From Hymenopellis radicata (taxonomy: Eukaryota > Basidiomycota > Agaricomycetes > Agaricales > Physalacriaceae), in the NCBI GenBank assembly GCA_015501595.1, contig JADNRX010000179.1, positions 1-64,000 on the forward strand: a DNA stretch of 64,000 nt. Reading direction: 5' to 3'. This document shows positions 10,982-20,515 of the stretch, in pieces. Made by a program: the position numbers and the translations under genes. The notes beneath the pieces were generated by a model. It had not been told where the DNA came from. It saw only the letters and a list, made by a program, of their open reading frames with translations, and ran no database searches. Positions within the stretch are counted from its first letter, which is position 1. Every line of letters starts with the position of its first letter.

Positions 10982-12532
10982 TCAGGTGCCGTGTATAGGG
11001 TCGTCCCGTACAATAAGCTCGCCGTTCACGGTCACCTCCTCGAGGAGAGAAAATCTTCCATCCGCTTCGGCCACGCGCGACTGCATAATGGAAGCAATGA
11101 GTTGCTTCGCCTCGTCATTCAAAGCCTCCTCATCATTGGTGTGGATCGTTAGAAAAGCCAACCTTGGCAGAATCACATCCGAGTCATTGTCAGGCTTCAC
11201 GATGAGCTTGTCAAAGAGAGTCCCGTCAGCGACCTCTTTGCTAGAGCACCAAACCTCAAAAGTCTCGAGGTTGAGAGCATGCCGCAGCCAGACCGCAAGC
11301 GCATCGCTCACCCTGGAAATGAGCGGGAGCGAGAGGGCGAGAATGTCGAGTCGAGGCATGGATTTTGGTACTTCAAGCGACGCGATCTCCGATGGGGGAT
11401 CATCTGCGGAATCATAGTAGAACAAAGATAGGGATGTGAGAAGAGGTGCGTTGAATGCGGCCGCGAATCGGAAGAGGGTGGGAAAGCATTTTGAATTGAG
11501 AGTTAGATTCGTGAGTTTGGGGAGTGGTATGGACGTGTGCGGGTAGGTGGGGGTGGTGTCGTCCAAATCGTTCAGACGTAACCAGACAAGATTCGTCATG
11601 AGCGCCAATGTCTTCACACCGGATTTTAAGAGTGGCGCGGTGCATTCGAAGTCTGAGAGATTACCCCAGGCGATTGTCCGTAAAACTGTGGTCCCGCCGT
11701 ACAGTAGAGACACCTGCCAGAGCTGCGGCGCATACCGTATTGGAGCCACTTTTGAATCTTCCGTCCTTTGACTGCACCGAACGTCTACGCTCTGAAGCCT
11801 GTCAAAGTGCATGTCCGACAAGACACGCTCGAGGATAGGATTGTTGTCATAAAACAAGGATTGCCATCTTGATGCACTGATTTGCAAAGGAATGCTCACA
11901 GCAAAAGGGACCAGCTTGACTTTGTCCGGAGGACATTCAAGTATGACATGAAGGTCAGCATTATTCGAGCGGGAGAGTAATAATGCAAGATTGAACCCAA
12001 ATTTGCCGAGCTTGGAGGTTCTTATGGAGTTATCTGGGACAGTGAGAGCGACAGTGCGCCATAATAGTGGTGAAGACAGCGCTACTGTCCGCCAGCCCTT
12101 TGAGACCTGCGAAAGTGACCATGGGGCATTGGAGGCATTCAAGGAGCAATAGTCGAATGTGTCCTCTTTTATGTCTTCAAAGAGCTCTCTCCTTGTCGGA
12201 ATACACCAGCTGAATACTTCGCGGAGGACGTCAGAAGGAAGGGTGCGGATGGGATGGAGGAGAGTTTTAGCGTCCTCGTAGTGTCTCTGAAGCTTGGCGC
12301 GTTCGCGAACGGCCAGTTCTAGCTCCTGCTTCAAAGCAGTGATTTTGGCGTCATACTGCAGAAGCGCAAGAGGTGCTCCACGGGCATACTCTTCCAGTGC
12401 AGGCCTCTCAATATCCTGAGGAACACCATTCGTTTTCAGAAGCGCTTCGACGCGTTCGTCGCGTTCTGGCTGTCGAATTTTCAGAGGCGGCGCGGCGCCA
12501 CAAGACGCGCAAGACGCGTCGATTATATTCAT
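10982..12532 (-). CDS. F-box protein with N-terminal coiled coil
   Basis: One exon, 516 residues. A short Cys pair (C8, C11; CASC) opens the protein. Residues about 58-92 form a predicted coiled coil (ALLQYDAKITALKQELELAV). An F-box-like segment follows at about 94-160 (IRTLPSDVLREVFSWC, then the conserved W...SKGWRTVALSSPLLW). The rest is leucine-rich, with repeated LxxLxxL spacing, and would form the substrate-binding region. The F-box binds Skp1, placing the protein in an SCF ubiquitin ligase in cytosol or nucleus; the substrate is unknown. This Cys-coil-F-box layout is shared with the genes at 24475 and 26892, so the three belong to one agaricomycete subfamily. Confidence 0.88.
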   Translation of the reverse strand: MNIIDASCASCGAAPPLKIRQPERDERVEALLKTNGVPQDIERPALEEYARGAPLALLQYDAKITALKQELELAVRERAKLQRHYEDAKTLLHPIRTLPSDVLREVFSWCIPTRRELFEDIKEDTFDYCSLNASNAPWSLSQVSKGWRTVALSSPLLWRTVALTVPDNSIRTSKLGKFGFNLALLLSRSNNADLHVILECPPDKVKLVPFAVSIPLQISASRWQSLFYDNNPILERVLSDMHFDRLQSVDVRCSQRTEDSKVAPIRYAPQLWQVSLLYGGTTVLRTIAWGNLSDFECTAPLLKSGVKTLALMTNLVWLRLNDLDDTTPTYPHTSIPLPKLTNLTLNSKCFPTLFRFAAAFNAPLLTSLSLFYYDSADDPPSEIASLEVPKSMPRLDILALSLPLISRVSDALAVWLRHALNLETFEVWCSSKEVADGTLFDKLIVKPDNDSDVILPRLAFLTIHTNDEEALNDEAKQLIASIMQSRVAEADGRFSLLEEVTVNGELIVRDDPIHGT

Positions 12533-13063
12533 AGTCTAGGCGGCAAATGTGAATTGGGCTGATAAACGCGACGCTTTCCCGACCTTTGGAAACGGCCTCC
12601 CAGCAAAGATCGCTGGGCAGCGAGCAGAACTCGGTCTAATAAGCGAATCAGCGACAAAATAGAGCAAAAAGGCAAGAATAGACAGCAAGACGCACGATAA
12701 CGAGTAAGGAAGATGGTCGTTTGAGACAAAAATTATGGTGACCACGTGATATCGACATCCTGTGGCAGTGGCAGATTCAAGCAGTATTACAGCACTATAG
12801 CAGGTTGGCGCAAAAGTCCCGACACGGACCCGGGTGAGAATTGACTTTCCCACGGATTCTGGATGCAGATTTGGACGTTTCCGATCGTTCTGCATCTTTT
12901 GCTCGAAAATTTCCTCGAAAATTTGGCTCATTTTGTCGGGACTTTCAAAATTGACCTCTGGCAGCATAATCACGGGTCCTACTATAGCACTACAGAAGGA
13001 CTGAATAAAGCTCATATACACTATGTTATGAATACCACTGTTACAAAGAGCTGTACCGCAAAT
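12533..13063. other. Intergenic, no supported gene
   Basis: Presumed promoter of the gene starting at 12532 and 3' region of the gene ending at 13064. A minus-strand frame (12536-13021) lacks recognisable features. Confidence 0.4.
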
Positions 13064-14545
13064 CTAAGCCTGAGGTACTTCTTCAATTTCTGCGACGGAA
13101 TCCTCAGCTTGAACGACCGGAGGCTCCCATGACTTCTCGAATGTCACTTCCGGGAAGTATTTCTTCCACACCGCTGGAAGCCCAAACTCCAACACCCACT
13201 GATTCAAACCGTAATAGGGATCTTCGACAAACTGAGGATGTTTCGTTGTGAGGACAAACACCTCGTACTCCACCCGCGCCAAATACAGTCTCTCTCGCGT
13301 CAACGCATTATCGAACATCTTCCAGACTCGATCCCTGTCCTTGCTCTCTCTCGGTAAGCGAACAAATGCCGGTTCTTCGTCGACCATGACGAAATCGATG
13401 GCGACGGTTTCGAGTTTGGAGTCTACTGGAAGGGCGTTGAGTGATTCGGCCACCCACTGGAAACCAAACGACGCTTCTCCTTTCCGAACGAATCCGTGGA
13501 ACTGGAGCCGAGTTAAATGTCCAATGTCTAGAGGCGGGAGAGATATGGATAGGGCTTTATCTACAGAGCAAGACTGATTGTCAGAAATATAAGTACGTTG
13601 GCTGGAGATGAACGCACCGTAACTACATTCGCAAAGACGGAGTGATTTCAGCGTAGACCGAGTCCTCTCCAGCAATCTCCTAAGCCGGCGAGACAAGTTC
13701 TCGAGGCCTGGCGCGAGGGCATGCAGGACAAGCGACTCCACCTGCGGTGCCGAGGGGAAGACGCTTACGTCCATAAAAGCGTCCAGCAACATATAGTCGT
13801 CCCGACCGAGGGCATAATATTCTAACGTTTTAACCCGGAAGGTGCCGCCGGTGAACGGTGGAAACTCAAAACGAGCAAAATCGCTGAAAATATCTGGCTG
13901 TTCTTCTACGAAATCCTCATCATCAGCTGCTGGCATTTCCTCCCCTGCATGAAAATCAGGAATACGAAGAGCTGTGAGATACAGAGTCACGTCCTGGAGA
14001 CCCGCGAGGGATGTGAAGAGGATATAGAGGTGGCGCAACTGAATTGTTGAGCGGGACAGGCGGACCATGGAGAGTGTGGATATAGCCGGTATGGCGGCAC
14101 AGAACGCCGCCATATCGAGGGAGATAAAGTCAAATTCGAAGAACTCTAAGGTGCGGATGCGAGTAAAATGGGAAAACAGTGCGGGTAGATACACAGCGGC
14201 GGCCGTAGATTGGGGCGCAGAGAATCTGCTCAAAGAGAACCCCTTCGTCGCGGAACTGAATCCGGGGTACTCGAAGAGGTCATCCAAAGTAGACCGTATA
14301 TATTTGTTGGCATTCCCGTTGACATCGCTGACGAAAACCTCGTCGATGGTGCGGATGAATATGAGCTCCCGGATATCAGGCCATATTCGCTGCATAGACA
14401 GAGCGTCAAGTCCGACATCATCTATCTGCTTCAGTTCGTCGATGATCAGGAGCTTGAGTTCCAAAGGAAGGGTAAGGAGATTCGGTGGTTGAACCTGTGC
14501 AACACAAAGTTAGAGAAAGAAAGGCAGAAAAGAATTAGAGCACCA
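13064..14545 (-). CDS. F-box-like/LRR protein (subfamily 2)
   Basis: Proposed exons are 14545-14543 (the ATG alone), 14494-13618 and 13560-13064, giving 458 residues. The F-box-like start is VQPPNLLTLPLELKLLIIDEL. The frame upstream of 14494 needs a splice, and the ATG|GTGCTC donor with a CTAAC branch and GCACAG acceptor is the best fit. A second, 57-bp intron has no in-frame stop, but the paralogue at 28931 has an intron in the same place, so I splice it (TAC G|AT). The body is leucine-rich; the conserved C-terminal part runs LxxALTRExL...LNQWVLEFGLPAVWKKYFPEVTFEK. It is presumably an SCF substrate receptor with unknown target. Confidence 0.8.
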
Positions 14546-15072
14546 TTCTGTAGGCTGACGTGGTTGTGGTGAAAAGCAAGCGCTCAATTTGAATTTGACA
14601 ATCCTTGCTACAGCCGTAACGCCCCTAACTAAACCAAGGACGCTCGGACCGGAAATCCGATTTTCCCTTCCCACCAGCAGCGCTGAGCGTATGCTCCTTG
14701 CTAGCTCCTTGCTCCCTACAAAATCTCTCATCTCGAAGACTCTTTGCATGACTTGTATTCTTCAGGCACAGGCAAATATTCCTCCCCTGGCTCTACTTCG
14801 CCCAGAGAACTGTTTAAAGATAAAAGTAATGGTTAGCACTCGTCTGGAAACATTGCGGGACGTCTTCGACAATCTGCTGTTGTTTTGTCAGTGTTACTAC
14901 TGGTGGGTCTTTTGTCTCCTGTTGTGGTCCACAATATCTGACCGTTTTAGACCAGTCACATTGATGGCTTATTGTTCCATCAAGAATCCTTTGTTACGCA
15001 GAGGGTATAAGTCCACACGGCGGAGACCTACGTTCACAGCCTTCTACAACACTACCACGACAACATCCCGCT
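14546..15072. other. Intergenic between divergent genes
   Basis: The gap of about 530 bp between divergent starts at 14545 and 15073 probably holds both promoters. No clear TATA box was found. I see no gene. Confidence 0.4.
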
Positions 15073-16211
15073 ATGCCTCAGAACTGCCACATTGACTCAT
15101 CTCACGAAGATCTTCAAAAACAACCAGCATCTGTACAGCATAACTCCCTGAAGCATTATCTGGAAGCCTACATGGAGGAAGAAGACATGCAGGACGAGTC
15201 CCCTTCGAATGAACTCTCTCACACACACTTAGGTTAGTCGCTTTTATGCCAATAATTATTCTCTTCCTCATCCACATCACAGCAGACAATTTAGGCTTGA
15301 ATGTGCTGCCGCCTGTGAATAGTAAGTAAACCTTGCACATTGGGGAAGGCTACTGTTTACATGACGAATCACAGTGGGCCCAAGCGCTAGCCCTTGCTCG
15401 ACAACGTCTTCTCCCCCGCCCCGACCACATATCATGACGCCGTCGCCAACCAAGGTGCCGATTATAGCATCGTCGAGCTCGAAGACGGACGTACGTGCCG
15501 ATGTTCCATCTCTTGCTTCGCCACGCACGCCTAATGGCAGCCCTCGGAGACCCAAAACACCAGGCAAGTTCTGAATTTTCTCCAAGTTGTGATCAAAATC
15601 CAACGCGATTTGTAGGCATTAAATGGCCATTGTCGCTATATGTCAGACCTCCGTTTTCGCCCAAGTCGCCCAGTAAGTCCTCTATCTCTATTGCTTCGTT
15701 CGATTCCAACGATCACTTTGTAGGTCTCCATTCCAGTCCGCCCAGTCAGCAGCCCACATCCGAGGCTGTGGTGCGGCCCATGCTCAAACGTTCCTGCGTC
15801 CCATATGACGTCTCTCATCCCGACAGGCTCCGCCAAGCTGCCTGTGAACTTGTCGACACGCTCCATCCTGAGACGATGGGATTGATGACCCCACCACCAA
15901 CTCCCGGTCCTTCTTCTCAGAGGTTCACGCTAAGGCCGCCGGAGAAGTTGAAGCGCGCGCGCAACGATGTCGAAGAGATGGAGCAGCAGCCACGAACGAA
16001 ACGCCGCCTGACGAATTCGAGGAACAAGATGCCACCGCCACCTGTCCCAGAGCGGTCACCATCGCCTTCTTCCCTGCATCCCTGCGACTTTGACATGGAC
16101 AGGGAGGATACGCCAGAGCCCGAGATGTTGACCAAACCAGCCACGATTGCACCAGCGCCCATCAAGTATTTGTCTGTGCGCAGACCGATACCAGTCTTTT
16201 ACGATGAGTAG
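15073..16211 (+). CDS. Unrecognised Pro/Ser-rich protein, five exons
   Basis: Exons 15073-15232, 15286-15321, 15375-15563, 15616-15672 and 15724-16211 give an in-phase reading of 309 residues. The third intron uses a GC donor (CCAG|GCAAGT), which fits the classic GC-AG consensus and is the only splice that keeps the frame. The second acceptor is a tandem CAGCAG. The protein is largely disordered: acidic at the N-terminus (YMEEEDMQDESP), Ser/Pro-rich in the middle, then basic (KLKRARND, TKRRLTNSRNK), and it ends YLSVRRPIPVFYDE. The basic patches could be nuclear localisation signals. Function is unknown. A decayed copy of its last exon lies at about 19770-19910. Confidence 0.62.
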
Positions 16212-16762
16212 GAGGGGAAGGGATGCCCTTGCTGGGCGCGTTGTATGTGAGGACGATTCCCTTTGAACGACGGCAGTGTACTCTGTAGCTATCTCTTTAA
16301 TTTTGTCCCGACTCAGGGGTTAATTTCACCTGTTAACTTATTGGCGGTATATCGTTAACAGATCACGTTCAAACACTCACTCCGCCAGGCGCTTGCGACA
16401 AGGTCGGTACTGGGAAACGCTGCGTAGTATGCGGATGTGAGATCCTTCATCACAGCAATAATTGGCGCATCAGTGATAGACGACATGTTGGGTGTTTGTA
16501 GAGAACGCTCAGCATGAAAGAAGGTCGGTATAGGCCACAAGGAATGTCCTCGTGTTGGAATGCGCCCCACACGCCGCCAGGCGGAGTAAAGATATACGGT
16601 TCATCCAACATGTGCTACTGGTGATTGAAAGGATCGTTGAAAATCCCTCAGTCACAAAGGATGATGGTTCGTTGCCCAAACCGGCACCGAGCACGTGACT
16701 ATGGAGACGCTTAAAAAAGAGTCGCGCCGCCACTTCTTGACGTCCTTGTCCTGACCACCATC
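16212..16762. other. Intergenic, no supported gene
   Basis: The promoter region of F-box copy A lies here. Only its final ~10-20 bp match the region upstream of copy B. Confidence 0.4.
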
Positions 16763-19030
16763 ATGTCATCAAGACAGCGCTCGACGAGGGCCAAGGCGAA
16801 AAGCTACGCCGAAAGTGATGGAGACCAACACCAAGGATCAGATTATGCAGGTAATTATCGTTCTAACAGTATAAGTTGACAATAATAGGATTTGTACTAG
16901 GAACAGCCAAGGAGTCCGAAGGTAACCTGTTGTTTCATTCGACTGTACTTTGACTTGACGACTCTCAGGTGATGTTCCGACTATGACTGTGGCAAGTCCC
17001 AAGAAGCGTAAACGGCACGCGAGCGACAAGCCGAACTTGAAACGACGGAGGAACCAACGTGAGGGCAGATTGGAGGACTTTAAGAAACTTCCTGTGGAAC
17101 TGATGCTCTGTGTATGGACGCATCATTGCCCCATCGCTGCCTAGAATATTCACGTCAGGCTTGATCTAGATTTTCGAAATGCTGCATCCAAAGACTCTTA
17201 TCTTAATGTCGCGTACAAATCAAGAATATCGCAATTTTCTTATCTCGGCGGACAGCGTCTGGAAACAGTCTCGTTTACGGTTGGGCATGCCGGATCTGCA
17301 GGCGAAGGACATTACGGAGCGGCAGTATATACTGCTCATGTTCGACAAGACTTGCCATGGAACGGTAACTACATCTTCCCCTTTCTATATCCATCCTCAC
17401 CTCTGGTAGGATTGCTACAAATTACACATCCAAGACATGGATTGGGTCAGCTGTGCGAGACTCTGCGTTTCGTGCCGACATTCGACGTGCGTGATTCTCT
17501 CCTCATGACCGTACTGTCCTGACTCTGGGTGCTCATCAGTAAGATGACCAGCGGAAAACTTCGACGGTATATAGCCACTCTACATCCTTGGGCACAAGTC
17601 TGCGCTAAGGACACTAGCCAAGCCGGTATGCAGAGCACTTTATAGCAGTTCTTCTTTCGTTTATATCTCTTCGGCGCAGGTTCCTGGATTCCTCGAGGCA
17701 TCGTGAAGATGTCTGAAAGATTATGGCGGATGACCGCTCAAGAGACGACTGACTTTGTGCAGGAGCGGCAGGCTCTCAAGGCATGCATTGTGAAGGTACA
17801 TACCAGATTCATATTCGGGCGAGTCGAGTTCGCTCACATGTTACTATGAACAAGGACGCCAAGAATATATGCGATTGGATCCGCGAAGAATCTGCTGTGA
17901 AACGCGGAAGCGATAATGAGAATCGACAAGCACGCGAAGGCCAGATCAAAGAACGTCTTCTCGCGTTGGGGTGGACAGAGGATAGGTATGCAAATCGAGT
18001 TATTTCCATGCCTACAAAGTCTAACTAAACTTGAAGCTTATCCATGACCTCCTGGCGTCGCAATCCCCGCGTTACTCAACCAAGGAGATTAACGGAAGCA
18101 AGTTCAGTAGTCATTAACCTTCCTGTCATTTCATTCTGACCGTCTAACTAGTCTGGAGCAGAATCGAGGATCTCCAGGACATGTACCCGGCTCTGCTCGA
18201 TGAGCGCAATCACCGCAGCCGAAACGCTCTGAGGCCGAAGTATCAAGAATGGCTTGAATCTCACCCCACGCCGGACGTCTTTCCGTCACACAGAATCTTT
18301 ATGGAATTGCCCTCTGTTAGAGGCGTTTGGGAAGAGGCGACAAATCCGCTTCCAGACTCTATTGATGTGGCTGATTTCGTGCTCTACGATGACGCAAAAT
18401 GGGTAGCTGCACTTCCTGCCATCCAAGCGGATGTCCTTTGCTACCAGCAGCAAATGGAAGCGCTCGCCATCGCGACGCTAACAGCGGCCTATGTAGCGGA
18501 GAGCTCGTCGGTCCCGTCTCCCGCCGAAATACTCGATGACCCACGGTCTTTGTTTTGCTACGCGTCGAGGGATAGATTATGGTCACTCGTTAAGGACGAT
18601 GACATTATCATGCCTTCCCTGCCATTCATCGTGAAATTAGGGATAAGTATAAGGAGGTTGATTCTGATCGTTTTCAGCACGTAGATGAATTCGAGACACT
18701 CGAGGCGCCGAGCGTTCCAGGTGGCTGGGGGCTGCATGTACAGTTGATATTGTAAGAATACTGTGGCGTCAGTTATCGAATTTGTCGAGATTGCCAAGTA
18801 GGTTCATTGTATGTAGTACTTGTAACCAATATAGCTGCAATTGGTGAAATACCCTGTATGCTATGTACGGCGAGGAGGACAAAATGGATGGCGCTTGTGG
18901 AATAGAGTGTAGTCCGAGCGCAAGCTATGCCTTCTACGAACAGTCCACGAATGTCCGAGGCACGTATAGTCAAGGCTGTCGACGGTGCGAGATCTCAGAA
19001 TAAAAGTTCCTTGAACAAACGCGAGAAGTA
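16755..19030. repeat. Segmental duplication, left copy (F-box A plus 3' flank)
   Basis: The whole ten-exon F-box gene and about 280 bp of downstream non-coding DNA are repeated at about 33862-36140 in the same orientation. The shared 3' flank includes the words agtaggttcattgt and gccttctacgaacagtccacga. Boundaries are estimated by eye. Confidence 0.8.
16763..18684 (+). CDS. Ten-exon F-box protein, copy A (C-terminus frameshifted)
   Basis: Start MSSRQRSTRAKAKSY. A bipartite basic stretch (SPKKRKRHAS...KRRRNQ) is a probable nuclear signal. The F-box is DFKKLPVELMLCIFEMLHPKTLILMSR, followed by a Cys pair (LCVSC) and a WRRNPRVTQPRRLTEAIW block. Ten exons with nine short GT-AG introns keep phase throughout and match copy B (33870-35862) exon for exon. 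Near 18611 copy A has one base fewer in a C-run than copy B (IIMP-SLPF versus IIMP-FPAI), so it stops at 18684. The remaining codons are still readable in the next frame to 18755. About 30 residues are lost, so it may be a recent pseudogene or make a shortened protein. Confidence 0.8.
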
Positions 19031-19459
19031 GCGAAACTGTCGTGATACAGGAGGTCTTGTAATCAATACGGTGAACGTTCTCAAGCTGCCTTGGGGAGAC
19101 TACCATATGCCGGCAATATGCCGGAGTGGAGATTTCAACCATGTCGTAGGACATAGAATCTGCCATGTGTTGTACGATGTTCAAGACCCGAGACTGCCTA
19201 ACGTCGACATCGCCGCCTTGCTATCAGGACGCGCCGTGTCAGTGCCTCCGGAGTCCAGTGAAGATTGGGACGCAGACAGTCTTCGACGTCGTCGTCGAGA
19301 CACTCAAAACTGCCATTCATGACTCCGTGGCGCTCCCAACGTCGCGTCGCGGTGACAGAAGGTGCTGAAGGACCGACGAGGAGATCAAACCGAGATCAAT
19401 ATTCGGACTGATGGCAGTCAACGGGACGATCGCCGCCGCCTCCGAATCTGACTCTAACC
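18756..19459 (+). other. 3' flank of copy A, no supported gene
   Basis: The first ~280 bp belong to the duplicated flank. A short frame at 19071-19322 carries no recognisable domain. Confidence 0.4.
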
Positions 19460-19910
19460 ACCATGTCAACAAGATGATGCTCAACGAGGACGAACGCGCT
19501 CACCACGGAGTTTGAAGGTACTTCTTATAAGGCAAGTCAGACAAAGCTAAATCATTGCGTTTTTCGGCTGAAATTCAAGCCTTACATCCTCTAGAAATGT
19601 TTTCAGCCAAGCCGTCAAGTTCCAATGTCCCAAACGCGCCGCGCAATGTGGGGGTAAGTCGACGACCACCAAACGTCGCCCAGTGTTCATGCTAACCTGC
19701 TTCCAGATTTTTCAAAATACTGCATCGCTAGATTATGCACTGTTCAACCTGCCACAATACGAACTCCCTGTCCTTCTTCTAAGAGGTTTTCGCTAAGGCC
19801 GCCAAGGAAGTTGAACCGCCCGTGCCCAAGTGCGGAGAGGATAGAGCCGCTACGAATGGAGAGCGCCGCCGAACGAATTCCAAGGAAAGGAGATGAGATT
19901 ACCCGCTAAG
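19460..19910 (+). pseudogene. Relics of the F-box A start and of the Pro/Ser-rich gene's last exon
   Basis: Around 19461-19505, ccaccatgtcaacaagatg...aacgaggacgaa resembles the F-box start at 16758-16800. Around 19765-19900 the sequence follows 15900-16035 of the Pro/Ser-rich gene closely: gtccttcttct.agaggtt...cgctaaggccgcc..gaagttgaa, later cgccg..cgaacgaattc. Frame and spacing are broken. The two relics lie in the opposite order from their parents, so a copy was pasted downstream and then decayed. Confidence 0.6.
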
Positions 19911-20515
19911 TGGGAGGCAACACCACACAAGGTGGAGAACAGATGAGCATACGAAGTGCTGCAATCAATCAATCAATCCGAGGACTCGCGGAAACCTAGA
20001 ACTTGCGCTATTCCTCGTACTCATCCTGGAATCATAGGCAAATACGTGATTGGCAGTGGCGCAAACCTTTTCTCGTTTAAGCAACGATTTCTTCAAACTT
20101 CGGCGTATTCTCCGTCTCCACGTAGAGTCAAAGATAAGAAAGTGAAGGGTGTCCACTTAGGTAGGCGGCATCGCTGGTTGACGTGATTGGCATGTTGCGC
20201 TCTGCGGGGTAAGAATTTGCGGACGATCATCCCAATTCCTCTGTCGCTGTCTATTCACTTTTCGCACGACAGACTCGGAGGACCGCAAATATCAAGACGG
20301 TCTGCTTCGTGCCACATCAACCAATAGCGAAAAGATCTTTCCTCTTCCTTGAGATGCCAGAGCCTCGGCATGGGCCTGGCAAAAATACATATGATGCTGT
20401 CAATCACCGCCATGGCAGATTTCGCGTGGGTACCTTGTAACGGCTACTCTTTGTCTTCGCTTTTCACCGCCACCTGTCTTGATATAACTTGCTCCAGCAG
20501 TTCGAGTTCATTTCT
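19911..20515. other. Intergenic, no supported gene
   Basis: Promoter side of the DUF6535 gene. A short (tcaa)n run lies at about 19969-19980. Confidence 0.4.

Noticed and set aside
15917..16165. Minus-strand frames opposite the Pro/Ser-rich gene
   Set aside because: The sense strand has a phased five-exon model; these are complementary-frame shadows.
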